Shown here in pieces: positions 18,655 to 28,221 of a DNA stretch of 64,000 nt. The notes under the pieces are model-generated. The model was not told the DNA's origin. It searched no databases and was given only the letters and a program-made list of their open reading frames with translations. The stretch is from Snodgrassella alvi (GTDB lineage: Bacteria > Pseudomonadota > Gammaproteobacteria > Burkholderiales > Neisseriaceae). Both the position numbers and the translations under genes were made by a program. Where the stretch lies: positions 1 to 64,000 of the forward strand of contig NZ_MDVC01000057.1 in NCBI RefSeq assembly GCF_002777425.1, given 5' to 3'. Each line of letters begins with the position of its first letter. Position 1 is the stretch's first letter.

Positions 18655-18832
18655 TGCTCAGATTCGTGTGAGCCACAACAGAATAGCAATCGTAACCATT
18701 CTCTGTGTCTATCGGCCATAGGTAGATAAGGCAAACAATAACTAGGGTGCATACTCTGACATAAATTAGCCACTTTAACACGGGTAGACAGTCTGATTTT
18801 GCTAAATATTCCACGAAAACCAGAGTAAATGT

Positions 18833-18838
18833 TATAAT
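18833..18838 (+). promoter_or_regulatory. Candidate -10 element of the typA promoter
   Basis: A perfect TATAAT lies about 55 bp before typA. A weak TTCCAC about 18 bp upstream could be the -35. Confidence 0.35.
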
Positions 18839-18890
18839 TCAAGGTTAATTTACCATCCAAATAGCAAATACAACTAGGTTACACACTCCC

Positions 18891-20705
18891 ATGAGTAAAA
18901 AAATTCGTAATATTGCCATTATCGCACACGTCGACCACGGCAAAACCACACTGGTAGACCAGTTATTGCGCCAGTCCGGTACTTTCCGCGCCAATCAGCA
19001 GGTAGACGAACGGGTGATGGATAGCAACGATCTGGAAAAAGAGCGTGGCATTACCATTCTGGCTAAAAATACCGCCATCGAATACGAAGGCTTTCACATC
19101 AATATCGTTGATACCCCGGGACACGCTGACTTCGGTGGTGAAGTAGAACGTGTACTGGGCATGGTGGACTGCGTGTTACTGCTGGTAGACGCACAGGAAG
19201 GCCCGATGCCGCAAACTCGCTTTGTGACCAAAAAAGCATTGGCACTGGGGCTAAAACCTATCGTGGTTATCAACAAAATTGATAAACCAAGTGCCCGTCC
19301 AAGCTGGGTTATCGATCAGACTTTTGAATTGTTTGACAAACTGGGCGCTACTGACGAACAGCTCGACTTCCCCATTGTATACGCTTCCGGTCTGTCCGGC
19401 TTTGCCAAATTGAATGAAGAAGACGAATCCAGCGACATGCGCCCGCTGTTTGATACCATACTGAAATACACTCCCGAACCATCAGGTGATGCGGATAAAC
19501 CACTGCAATTGCAGATTTCTCAGCTTGATTATGATAACTACACTGGCCGCTTGGGTATTGGCCGTATTCTGAACGGGCGCATTAAACCCGGTCAAGTAGT
19601 GGCCATCATGAATGAAGATCAGCAGATTGGTCAGGGACGGATTAACCAGTTACTTGGCTTCAAAGGTCTGGAACGCATTCCCCTGCAGGAAGCTGAAGCG
19701 GGCGATATTGTTACCATTTCGGGTTTGGAAGATATTGGTATCGGTGTCACCATTGCCGACCGTGAACAGCCTCAGGGTTTACCCATGCTCAGCGTGGACG
19801 AGCCTACACTGACCATGGATTTCATGGTTAACACCAGCCCACTGGCTGGCACCGAAGGCAAATTTGTCACCAGCCGCCAGATTCGCGAGCGTTTGCAAAA
19901 AGAATTACTTACCAACGTGGCTTTGAAGGTTGAAGACACCGCTGATGCAGATGTTTTCCGCGTTTCTGGACGTGGTGAACTGCACCTGACCATTCTAATT
20001 GAAAATATGCGTCGCGAGGGCTATGAGCTGGCGGTTGGTAAGCCTCGTGTGGTTTTCCGCGAAATTGACGGCGTAAAATGCGAGCCATACGAAAATCTTA
20101 CCGTAGATGTGGAAGACAACACTCAGGGCGCGGTAATGGAAGAATTGGGTCGCCGTCGTGGTGAACTAACCAATATGGAAAGTGATGGCAAAGGACGCAC
20201 CCGTCTGGAATACCGCATTCCTGCGCGTGGCCTGATTGGTTTTCAGGGTGAATTTATGACCATGACCCGCGGCCAAGGCCTGATGAGCCACGTATTTGAC
20301 AATTATGCACCGGTAAAAGCTGAAATACCCGGCCGCCGCAATGGTGTACTGGTATCGCAGGAACAGGGTGACGCCGTGGCCTATGCCTTATGGAATCTGG
20401 AAGACCGTGGCCGCATGTTCATCAATCCGGGCGAAAAAATCTACGAAGGCATGATTATTGGCATTCACAGCCGTGACAACGATCTGGTAGTTAACCCGCT
20501 GAAAGGCAAAAAACTAACCAATGTCCGTGCCTCTGGTACAGACGAAGCAGTACGCCTGACGCCACCGGTACTGATGTCTTTGGAAGCTGCGGTCGAGTTC
20601 ATTGATGATGATGAACTGGTAGAAATCACCCCGCAAACCATTCGCCTGCGTAAACGTTACCTAAGCGAGCAGGAACGGCGCAAACACTTTAAAAAACTGG
20701 ATTAA
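18891..20705 (+). CDS. typA: Translational GTPase TypA/BipA
   Basis: A ribosome-associated GTPase of the EF-G class that assists 50S assembly and adaptation to stress or cold. The 604-residue protein has the P-loop AHVDHGKTT (12-20), the switch [17 protein letters not shown] (about 74-88), NKID (about 128-131), domain II around 205-295, EF-G-like domains with [20 protein letters not shown], and the BipA-specific C-terminal domain ending in [18 protein letters not shown]. Length is typical. A strong terminator follows. Confidence 0.97.
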   Translation: MSKKIRNIAIIAHVDHGKTTLVDQLLRQSGTFRANQQVDERVMDSNDLEKERGITILAKNTAIEYEGFHINIVDTPGHADFGGEVERVLGMVDCVLLLVDAQEGPMPQTRFVTKKALALGLKPIVVINKIDKPSARPSWVIDQTFELFDKLGATDEQLDFPIVYASGLSGFAKLNEEDESSDMRPLFDTILKYTPEPSGDADKPLQLQISQLDYDNYTGRLGIGRILNGRIKPGQVVAIMNEDQQIGQGRINQLLGFKGLERIPLQEAEAGDIVTISGLEDIGIGVTIADREQPQGLPMLSVDEPTLTMDFMVNTSPLAGTEGKFVTSRQIRERLQKELLTNVALKVEDTADADVFRVSGRGELHLTILIENMRREGYELAVGKPRVVFREIDGVKCEPYENLTVDVEDNTQGAVMEELGRRRGELTNMESDGKGRTRLEYRIPARGLIGFQGEFMTMTRGQGLMSHVFDNYAPVKAEIPGRRNGVLVSQEQGDAVAYALWNLEDRGRMFINPGEKIYEGMIIGIHSRDNDLVVNPLKGKKLTNVRASGTDEAVRLTPPVLMSLEAAVEFIDDDELVEITPQTIRLRKRYLSEQERRKHFKKLD

Positions 20706-20720
20706 TTCTGGTTATTTATC

Positions 20721-20757
20721 TAAAAACAGGCAGCTTTTACCGGCTGCCTGTTTTTAG
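20721..20757 (+). terminator. Terminator after typA
   Basis: AAAAACAGGCAGC and GCTGCCTGTTTTT form a 13-bp stem with a T tract. Confidence 0.85.
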
Positions 20758-21067
20758 ATTAGTGTAAATATGCAGATAAACAGAGCTTTTGTCTTTAAAA
20801 TAAATCACCCTATAAAGTGTGCATTTGCCAAACAATACAGCATGAGCAGAATAATATAGCTCCATGTATCATTAATTATTTCAGCCAATTTTTTGGACTT
20901 TAGAATTCAACGCTAATATACAAATACCATTTCAAACTGTTAAAATTACTAATTGTTAACTTTCTGATTACACATTTTTTATTTTCACAACAGAATTTAC
21001 TCTTGTTTGTAAAAACAGCATCCCCCATTTCAATATTCGTTATTTATTTTGTGAGGACTAATTTGCC
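20758..21067. other. Intergenic region before the DUF456 gene
   Basis: No gene was seen. Positions 20801-20831 carry a short sequence (CACCCTATAAA...GTGCATTTGCCAA) that recurs at 54048-54084 beside the phage module. Confidence 0.45.
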
Positions 21068-21556
21068 ATGACCGCAGTATTGGTAATACTGGCTATTGTT
21101 TTACTGTTTATAGGCTTGTTGGGCACATTCATGCCGGCCTTACCCGGATTGCCCTTAATGTTCGGCGGCGTATGGTTACTGGCATTAAGTAGCGACTATC
21201 AGATAATGGGTGCAGGAACATTGATTAGTCTGGGTATTTTAACCATACTGGGCTGTGCCATGGATTATATGGCCGGCATGCTGGGAGCCAAACACAGCGG
21301 CGCGAGCAGAAAAGCTATTTGGGGATCGTTTATTGGTGCCATTATAGGCATGTTTTTTGCTCTGCCCGGCATGATACTTGGCCCCTTGCTGGGTGCAGCC
21401 GCTGGCGAATTTGTAGCCAGACGTAATCTGGTGGCCGCTGGTAAAGTGGGATTTGCTACGGTTATCGGCTTGGTCCTTGGCGTAGTAGCCAAAATTGGCT
21501 GCGCATTCGCCATGCTGATAACCATTGCTGTCATGTATCTGTATTCATTATATTGA
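21068..21556 (+). CDS. DUF456 family membrane protein
   Basis: A 162-residue, very hydrophobic protein with about four to five transmembrane segments. The first segment is followed by the GTFMPALPGLPLMFGG motif, and GAKHSGASRKAIWGSFIGAI and LGPLLGAAAGEF follow, as in the DUF456 family. It has a GAGG ribosome binding site 9 nt before the ATG. The function is unknown; the glycine-rich helices could form a channel or glycine-zipper packing. Confidence 0.85.
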   Translation: MTAVLVILAIVLLFIGLLGTFMPALPGLPLMFGGVWLLALSSDYQIMGAGTLISLGILTILGCAMDYMAGMLGAKHSGASRKAIWGSFIGAIIGMFFALPGMILGPLLGAAAGEFVARRNLVAAGKVGFATVIGLVLGVVAKIGCAFAMLITIAVMYLYSLY

Positions 21557-21744
21557 TGCCGTCTGTGTTCTCGCAAAAAAATTGTGGCTATGGTATCTGA
21601 ACGAGTACTGTAGCCATTTATCCGCTTTCCTGTACCTGTTCACACCCATCTGGATGTAATTGCCTGTCAGTACAGGCTTGTCTTATCATAGCTTGCCCAT
21701 AAGTATTGACAATCAAATTAATTATTACCTGTAAAACTGAAATT

Positions 21745-24700
21745 ATGCCCGCTGTTGCCCATTTTGCATTGCCTAAAGTCAGTCAGACTGTATTCTGGCC
21801 AGATTTAAACGCTGGTAGCTTGCCATTGCTGCTCAGCGAACATTTACCGGAAAAAAAACTGAAAATCATTCTGACTGCCGATGCTGAGCAGGCCATTCGC
21901 ATTCAGTCAGCCTGGCAGTTTTTCGACCCGTCAGCACGGATAGTATTTTTTCCCGACTGGGAAACCTTACCCTATGAACATTTTTCCCCTCATCAGGAAC
22001 TGGTATCCGAGCGCCTCAGTACCTTATGGCAATTAAAAAATGGGCTGGTTGATGTTTTACTCCTGCCTCTGGCCACAGCAATGCAAAAAATTGCGCCGCC
22101 TTCATTTCTGCTGGGTCGCACTTTCTGGCTGAAAGCTGGTCAGCAATTGGACGTAGATGCTCTTAAGCATAGCCTGATTGAAGCTGGTTACAATCATGTT
22201 ACGCATGTTGTGGCAACAGGTGAATTTGCTACTCGTGGCGGTATTTTGGATATTTTTCCTATGGGTAGCGATATACCGTTTCGACTGGATTTATTCGATA
22301 ACGAAATTGATACCATTAAAACCTTCGATGCTGACAGCCAGCGCACATTAACCAGTGTAAATGAAATCCGCCTGCTACCTGCTCATGAATTTCCTACCGA
22401 CAGCGATGCACAAAAAATCTTTCGCAGCCGCTTTCGTGAAGAAATCAGCAGCGATGCCCGCAAGGCCACTGTTTATACCGCGGTATCCGAAGGCCATTTC
22501 GGGGCAGGTGTTGAATACTACCTGCCTTTATTCTTTGAAGAAGAATGTGTCAGCATTTTTGACTACATCAATGCAGACGCCATTCTGGTTTGTCTGGGTG
22601 ATATACATAATGAAGCCGCCCGTATCTGGCAAGACGTCAAACAGCGTTATGCCTTAGCACAGGGCGATCCAGCCTATCCGCCTCTAGCGCCCAGTTACTT
22701 GTATTTGAGTGAGGATCAATTTGGCGCACGCATTAAATCTTACGCACGTCTGGTACCTCAATTAAGTGAAGACAATATTTATACCCTGCCCCGTGTTGCT
22801 GTTGACCGTCAGGCAGATGATCCACTGCATGCATTGAAAAATTTCCTGCAACAACATTCTTACCGAGTGCTGATTTGCGCTGAAAGCCTCGGACGACGTG
22901 AAACTATGTTGAATTTTATGCGTGAGTATAATTTACAACCTAATGTCGTAAACGGCTGGCAGGATTTTCTCAACAGCACCACCAGCCTGTGCCTGACAAT
23001 TGCGCCATTAAGTTATGGCTGCCTGTTGCCAGAACAACAACTGGCCATCATTACTGAAGCTGATTTATATCAATATATTGTGCGCGGTCGCCGTACTCGG
23101 CGCAAACACAGTGCTGTTTCCGACGGCATGCTACGCGATTTAGCTGAAATCAAAATTGGCGACCCAGTCGTTCACGAACAACATGGTATCGGTCGCTATC
23201 AAGGACTAGTTACACTGGATTTAGGCGAAGGCGCTAGTGAAATGATGCTACTGGAGTATGCGGAGGGTTCACAGTTATACGTACCTGTTAGCCAACTACA
23301 GTTGATTTCACGTTATGCAGGCAGTGCTCATGAAAATGTCAGCCTGCACAAACTCGGCCATGGTGCCTGGGATAAAGCACGCCATAAAGCGGCTGAAAAA
23401 GCCCGCGATACTGCCGCAGAACTATTAAATCTGTATGCCCAGCGAGAAGCTCAACAAGGACACCGTTTTAGTTTGAATGAGATGGATTATCAGGCCTTCG
23501 CCAATGGCTTTGGCTATGAAGAAACCGAAGATCAAGCGGCTGCAATTGCCGCCACCATTAAGGATTTATGCGCTGAAAAACCTATGGACCGGCTTATTTG
23601 CGGCGATGTAGGCTTTGGTAAAACCGAAGTAGCCTTACGCGCAGCCTTTGTTGCCGCCATGGCTGGTAAACAGGTAGTGGTTCTCGCACCAACTACACTA
23701 CTAGTAGAGCAACATGCACAGAATTTTGCTGATCGCTTCGCTGATTTTCCCGTTAAAGTGGCACAACTATCCCGTTTTAATACTAGCAAACAGACACAGA
23801 CTACGCTGGCCGGTTTGGCTGATGGCACAGTAGACATCGTAATTGGTACACACAAACTGGTACAACCAGATGTACATTTTAAAAATCTGGGACTGGTTAT
23901 CATAGATGAAGAACATCGTTTCGGAGTACGTCAGAAAGAACAGTTGAAGCGTTTACGCGCTAATGTCGACGTGCTTACTCTCACCGCCACACCTATCCCA
24001 CGTACCTTAAGCATGGCACTGGAAGGTTTGCGTGATTTTTCACTTATTACCACAGCGCCTAACCGCCGTCTGGCGGTAAAAACTTTTGTCCGTCCTTCAA
24101 GTGATGGTTTGATACGCGAAGCTGTAATGCGTGAGCTGAAACGTGGCGGTCAGGTTTTTTTTCTGCATAATGAAGTGGATACCATAGCTAACACCTATGA
24201 AAGACTGAGTACCTTACTACCCGAAGCACGCATTGGTATTGCTCACGGTCAATTACGTGAACGTGAGCTTGAACAGGTGATGCGCGATTTTCTCCAGCAA
24301 CGTTATAACATTTTACTGTGCTCAACCATTATCGAAACTGGAATTGATATTCCCAATGCCAATACCATTATCATTGAACGGGCAGATAAATTCGGCCTTG
24401 CTCAGCTACACCAGCTACGCGGCCGCGTGGGCCGCTCCCATCATCAGGCCTATGCTTATTTACTGGTACCGGAAGCGATGACCAAAGATGCGCAGAAACG
24501 TCTGGAAGCCATTGAAATAGCCGATGATTTGGGTGCAGGCTTTACTCTGGCTATGCAGGATCTGGAAATCCGTGGTGCAGGTGAAATTCTGGGCGAGGGA
24601 CAGTCAGGTGAGATGATCCAGGTAGGCTTCACTCTATATACTGAAATGCTAAAACAGGCTGTACGTAACCTGAAAAAAGGCCGCGAACCTGATCTAGATG

Positions 24701-25164
24701 CGCCATTAGGCATCATCAGTGATATCAAACTGCATAGCCCTGCTTTACTGCCAGAAAGTTATTGCCCCGATATTCATGCCCGTCTGGTGCTTTATAAACG
24801 TCTGGCCAGCTGTGAAACCGAAGCTGAGATAGACCAGATACATGAAGAACTCATCGACCGTTTCGGTCTGCCCGAACCAGCTGTATCTACTCTGATTGCC
24901 AGCCATCATCTGCGCATTGAGGCAGCCTGTCTAGGCGTCGATACTATTGATGCCAGCAGTGAAACCATTACGTTTACCTTTGGCAAGCATCACCGTATCA
25001 ATCCGGCAACGATTGTGGCTATTATGCAAAGTGACAAAAACTACCGTCTCGTTGGTGCAGACAAACTCAGGGTGAATATTGCGATTGAAGATGTTATGCA
25101 ACGCGTACAGATAATTAAAAACATCATGAAGCAGCTTGCTGTTGATATGGCTAAATCAGACTGA
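21745..25164 (+). CDS. mfd: Transcription-repair coupling factor Mfd
   Basis: Mfd removes RNA polymerase stalled at DNA lesions and recruits UvrA. The 1139 residues show the N-terminal UvrB-homology region (about 1-330), the RNA polymerase-interacting domain with DPVVHEQHGIGRYQGL (about 475-540), a superfamily 2 translocase with Walker A GDVGFGKTE (620-628) and DEEH (721-724), the LTATPIPRTL motif, and a TRG/C-terminal regulatory part. I chose ATG 21745; a TTG at 21706 would add 13 residues, and neither has a strong ribosome binding site. A decayed copy of its 3' end lies inverted at 26172-26390. Confidence 0.96.
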   Translation: MPAVAHFALPKVSQTVFWPDLNAGSLPLLLSEHLPEKKLKIILTADAEQAIRIQSAWQFFDPSARIVFFPDWETLPYEHFSPHQELVSERLSTLWQLKNGLVDVLLLPLATAMQKIAPPSFLLGRTFWLKAGQQLDVDALKHSLIEAGYNHVTHVVATGEFATRGGILDIFPMGSDIPFRLDLFDNEIDTIKTFDADSQRTLTSVNEIRLLPAHEFPTDSDAQKIFRSRFREEISSDARKATVYTAVSEGHFGAGVEYYLPLFFEEECVSIFDYINADAILVCLGDIHNEAARIWQDVKQRYALAQGDPAYPPLAPSYLYLSEDQFGARIKSYARLVPQLSEDNIYTLPRVAVDRQADDPLHALKNFLQQHSYRVLICAESLGRRETMLNFMREYNLQPNVVNGWQDFLNSTTSLCLTIAPLSYGCLLPEQQLAIITEADLYQYIVRGRRTRRKHSAVSDGMLRDLAEIKIGDPVVHEQHGIGRYQGLVTLDLGEGASEMMLLEYAEGSQLYVPVSQLQLISRYAGSAHENVSLHKLGHGAWDKARHKAAEKARDTAAELLNLYAQREAQQGHRFSLNEMDYQAFANGFGYEETEDQAAAIAATIKDLCAEKPMDRLICGDVGFGKTEVALRAAFVAAMAGKQVVVLAPTTLLVEQHAQNFADRFADFPVKVAQLSRFNTSKQTQTTLAGLADGTVDIVIGTHKLVQPDVHFKNLGLVIIDEEHRFGVRQKEQLKRLRANVDVLTLTATPIPRTLSMALEGLRDFSLITTAPNRRLAVKTFVRPSSDGLIREAVMRELKRGGQVFFLHNEVDTIANTYERLSTLLPEARIGIAHGQLRERELEQVMRDFLQQRYNILLCSTIIETGIDIPNANTIIIERADKFGLAQLHQLRGRVGRSHHQAYAYLLVPEAMTKDAQKRLEAIEIADDLGAGFTLAMQDLEIRGAGEILGEGQSGEMIQVGFTLYTEMLKQAVRNLKKGREPDLDAPLGIISDIKLHSPALLPESYCPDIHARLVLYKRLASCETEAEIDQIHEELIDRFGLPEPAVSTLIASHHLRIEAACLGVDTIDASSETITFTFGKHHRINPATIVAIMQSDKNYRLVGADKLRVNIAIEDVMQRVQIIKNIMKQLAVDMAKSD

Positions 25165-25201
25165 TAATAAAACTTTAAACTTTCTATAAATTTCACCATA
25201 A

Positions 25202-25241
25202 AATTAGCGGTAATACAGCCCAGGCCGTATTACCGCTAATT
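25202..25241. terminator. Long hairpin between convergent mfd and the YgjP-like gene
   Basis: AATTAGCGGTAATAC pairs perfectly with GTATTACCGCTAATT (15 bp) around a 10-nt loop. There is no long T run, so it may be a weak bidirectional terminator or a repeat-derived palindrome. Confidence 0.55.
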
Positions 25242-25293
25242 AGTATTATCTAAGCAGACTGGCAGCGTAACAGGTATTAGCCACAAGTAGATT

Positions 25294-25992
25294 TCAGCTC
25301 ACCTTATCCAGTGCAAACAGCTCAGTACCATGCTGTTTTAGCCATAAACGCGCATTAACTGTATCGGCTGTATATTCGGCCACCATCGCCCAGAATGCCT
25401 TACCATGATTGGCATGACGCAAATGGCACAGCTCATGAATGCAGACATAATCCACCACAAAAGCAGGTGCACCAATCAAGCGCCAGTTTAAGCGGATACC
25501 AGTACGTCTGCGGCACACCCCCCAAAAAGTACGCGCCTGACTTAAAGCCATTGCTACCGGTTGCAATTGCATTATCTGTGCCCAGTATTGCAAGCGCGAT
25601 AATAATTCGGTTTGAGCAGACTGTTTTAGCCATGTACCCAAAGCCGCATGTGGTAATTGTGCAGCCGCCAGTGGCAACAAAAATCCCTGCTGTGCATGCC
25701 ATTGCACACGCGTAAGCACAGCCACCAGCGTATAAGAATAAGTCTGGCCACGAAACCAGATATATGCGGGTAAAGTCGTTGAGATTTGTACAGCCTGTTG
25801 CCATAACTTCTTAATAGAAGGCTCATGAGCACTTAACCATTGGTACAAAGACTTCATCGATACAAATGATGGTACATTAATATCAAGCAAACCGTGCGAA
25901 GCTGTACGTACAATAATATTTTTCCGCGCAGTACGTCGCAGCTTCAGTCTGATGGCACAGCCATCCGCAGTTGTATGAATAAATATCGACAT
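25294..25992 (-). CDS. YgjP-like metallopeptidase (M48/SprT-like)
   Basis: A 232-residue soluble protein of the YgjP/UPF-type zinc hydrolase family. The zinc site is HELCHLRHANH, with His186, Glu187, His190 and downstream His196 near the C-terminus, and RTFWGVCRRRTGIRLNWRL just before it. The N-terminus matches the family's IRLKLRRTARKNIIVR beta strands. The substrate is unknown. The gene is convergent with mfd. Confidence 0.85.
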   Translation of the reverse strand: MSIFIHTTADGCAIRLKLRRTARKNIIVRTASHGLLDINVPSFVSMKSLYQWLSAHEPSIKKLWQQAVQISTTLPAYIWFRGQTYSYTLVAVLTRVQWHAQQGFLLPLAAAQLPHAALGTWLKQSAQTELLSRLQYWAQIMQLQPVAMALSQARTFWGVCRRRTGIRLNWRLIGAPAFVVDYVCIHELCHLRHANHGKAFWAMVAEYTADTVNARLWLKQHGTELFALDKVS

Positions 25993-26171
25993 AACAACTA
26001 ATCTGTCACAACCCTGTAAAAAATAACTTCGTTATAGACTACTATTTTTACATACCAATACACAAACCCATTTATTCTGTTTTGTGTACAACCACATCAA
26101 ACCAGAATCAGCCGAAAAAAGCAATTTAACATTTGACCGTCATTACCAATAAATTCATAATCACCTGAAAG

Positions 26172-26390
26172 AATGGCAATATTAACCCTGAGTTTGTCTG
26201 CAACAATAAAACAGTAGTTTTTACCACTTTGCATAATAGCCACAATCGTAGCTGGATTGATACGGTGATGCTTCAAAGGTAAACGTAATGATTTTACTGC
26301 TGGCATCACAGTATCAATGCCCAGCCTAGCTGCTTTGATGCGTAGATGATGATGGCTGGCAATCAGACAAGCCGTTAATGCTGCAATATT
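26172..26390 (-). pseudogene. Decayed inverted copy of the mfd 3' end
   Basis: Read on the minus strand this matches mfd roughly from 24885 to 25090: LIASHH.LRI.AA.LG.DT, then KHHRINPATIVAIMQS.KNY and ADKLRVNIAI. It contains frame-breaking deletions near GATACT and after TTTACC, and beyond AATATTGCCATT it no longer matches mfd. The intact mfd lies on the plus strand only about 1.1 kb away, so the two are in inverted orientation. The end of the adjacent plsC gene runs into this fragment. Confidence 0.75.
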
Positions 26391-27136
26391 GGAGTAGGCG
26401 TTTGCGGGTTTTGCGGTGCGAACGGGCCAACACCCTGAATCTTAATCTGCTGATCTTCTATCCATTGTTCACACAGTTTGATTAATTCTTCTGGCGTGTG
26501 TGCGTCTTTATAATGAATCGGTGCGCCAATCACCACAGTTACTTTACCCGGATATTTAAAAAAAGAATCTTTAGGCCAGAATTCGCCGCTATTTAAGGCC
26601 ACTGGCACCAGATTCATATGCAGCATCTGAGCCATACGCGCTGCCCCTTTTTTATAATGCCCGCGGTATCCGGGTTTAATCCGTGTACCTTCCGGAAAAA
26701 TACAAATCCACATCCCTTTTTGACGGCATATTTTACCCTGACTGATAATCTGAGCATTCGCAGCTTTGGGATTATTGCGGTCAATACCTATTGTGCCGCG
26801 CCATTTCAGTGCCCAGCCAAATATCGGGATGCGGAAAAGCTCACGTTTGGCAACAAAGGCCAAATCAGGAAAAAAGCAAAGCATGGCCAGGGTTTCCCAG
26901 CCGGATTGATGTTTACAGCATACAATACTCGGCTCATGCGGAATATTCTCCCGGCCAATTACTTCATATTTCAAGCCAATAACGTGCTCCAGCATCCAGA
27001 ACAGCACTTTTGCCCATGCGGTAGTTGTCCATGTAATACCTTTGGGAATAAGCATGGAAATAATAACTACCACCAGCCATACCAGCGAAAATACACATAA
27101 ACAAAACCAGTAAATCAAATTACGTAACAACAACAT
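26375..27136 (-). CDS. plsC: Lysophospholipid acyltransferase (PlsC family)
   Basis: A 253-residue membrane-bound acyltransferase. It has an N-terminal hydrophobic anchor (about 5-30), the active-site motif KHQSGWE (75-81, His76 and Glu81; this subfamily uses Glu in place of Asp) and IFPEGTRIKPG. It likely acylates 1-acylglycerol-3-phosphate to phosphatidic acid; the gene after gmhB suggests the NlaB-type enzyme of Neisseria. Its C-terminal tail (QNPQTPTPILQH) and stop codon lie at the edge of an mfd-derived remnant, so this end may be altered. Confidence 0.9.
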   Translation of the reverse strand: MLLLRNLIYWFCLCVFSLVWLVVVIISMLIPKGITWTTTAWAKVLFWMLEHVIGLKYEVIGRENIPHEPSIVCCKHQSGWETLAMLCFFPDLAFVAKRELFRIPIFGWALKWRGTIGIDRNNPKAANAQIISQGKICRQKGMWICIFPEGTRIKPGYRGHYKKGAARMAQMLHMNLVPVALNSGEFWPKDSFFKYPGKVTVVIGAPIHYKDAHTPEELIKLCEQWIEDQQIKIQGVGPFAPQNPQTPTPILQH

Positions 27137-27142
27137 GTTATA

Positions 27143-27718
27143 TTATTCCTCGGCTGCCTTTTCAGCCTGTGTGCGACAAAATTTGGCAAAATCCAGCAAA
27201 TCGTCATACACCTGTGTATCATCTGGCAAAGTCTCCATTTTCAGCGTTTCTTTGCCTTTTCCTGTTAACACAAGCACCGGATGTCCGCCAATTGCTGCGA
27301 TTGCCTGCATATCGCGAATGCCATCCCCTACCAGCCAGGTATTTTCAGCCTTCATATGCAAACGGTCGAGAATGTCCAACAACAAACCCGGTTGAGGCTT
27401 GCGGCAGTTACATTTGGCATTATTGGTATGCGGGCAAAACCAGACTCCGCTCAGGCGGCCACCGGCTTTCTGAATATGGGTATGCATTTTGCCATGTACT
27501 TCATTAAGCTCCTGCATACTCACCTGATCGCGTCCGATTCCAGACATATTCTCGGCCACTACTACGGTGTACCCACTTTGAGTTAAAAAGGCAACAGCAT
27601 CCATACTGCCGGGTAAAGGAAGCCATTGGTCAGGGTCGCTAATTGGCTGCGGCCGCATTGCATTCAGCACACCATCACGATCAAGAATAATTAATTTGCC
27701 TTTTCCACTCAATGCCAT
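27143..27718 (-). CDS. gmhB: D-glycero-beta-D-manno-heptose 1,7-bisphosphate 7-phosphatase
   Basis: GmhB removes the 7-phosphate in ADP-heptose synthesis for lipooligosaccharide core. The 191-residue HAD-family protein has the nucleophile motif ILDRDGVLN (Asp13 and Asp15), a zinc-binding region FCPHTNNAKCNCRKPQPG and the last motif VGDGIRDMQAI. I chose ATG 27718 because AAGGAT lies upstream; a longer frame from 27757 would overlap the preceding gene. It is followed by plsC after 6 bp. Confidence 0.93.
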   Translation of the reverse strand: MALSGKGKLIILDRDGVLNAMRPQPISDPDQWLPLPGSMDAVAFLTQSGYTVVVAENMSGIGRDQVSMQELNEVHGKMHTHIQKAGGRLSGVWFCPHTNNAKCNCRKPQPGLLLDILDRLHMKAENTWLVGDGIRDMQAIAAIGGHPVLVLTGKGKETLKMETLPDDTQVYDDLLDFAKFCRTQAEKAAEE

Positions 27719-27726
27719 AATGATCC

Positions 27727-28194
27727 TTACTGGTTTGGCTTCAAACTTTGACGCCACTGAATCAGGGCACTATCAAATACTCCGTCAAGCAAAACCTGAT
27801 TTTTATCATTTATTTCTACATGATAAAAACTTTCCAAAGCTGGCGTATTCAGAGTTTGCACGTAGTCTTCCATAAAACGGCCATAGCCTTCCTCATCATC
27901 CTCATAGTAATAAAGCGAAAAACGGCGTCCTTCATCATTGAAATCACTGTCTTCCAGACAACCAGCCATATTATTCAGAACAAATTCAGCTCCGCTCATC
28001 ACTTGTGCCTTTAGCGCAGCCATGTCTTCTTCTGCCGCCTCATCCCATTGCGGGTTATATAATCCACGGCGGACAATCCATGACCAGTAATAGCCCATAT
28101 GCGTAGCAGCATTGGCCATAGCCAGCGCTGGCGGATAATCTTCTTCTGTATGAAACACTACATTATCAAATATCATGATTTGACTCTCATCCAC
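27727..28194 (-). CDS. DUF7832-like hypothetical protein
   Basis: A 155-residue acidic soluble protein. The N-terminal half has EEDYPPALAMANAATHMGYYWSWIVRRG, which resembles the DUF7832 family pattern (a hydrophobic GATHIG-like helix), and the centre has acidic runs (EAAEEDMAAL, YYYEDDEEGYG). No catalytic motif is evident. It sits between glyS and gmhB on the same strand, with 27 bp to the glyS stop, so is probably cotranscribed. The family assignment is from memory of the motif. Confidence 0.55.
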   Translation of the reverse strand: MDESQIMIFDNVVFHTEEDYPPALAMANAATHMGYYWSWIVRRGLYNPQWDEAAEEDMAALKAQVMSGAEFVLNNMAGCLEDSDFNDEGRRFSLYYYEDDEEGYGRFMEDYVQTLNTPALESFYHVEINDKNQVLLDGVFDSALIQWRQSLKPNQ

Positions 28195-28221
28195 TATAAG
28201 AACGGACTGTACAAACAGATA

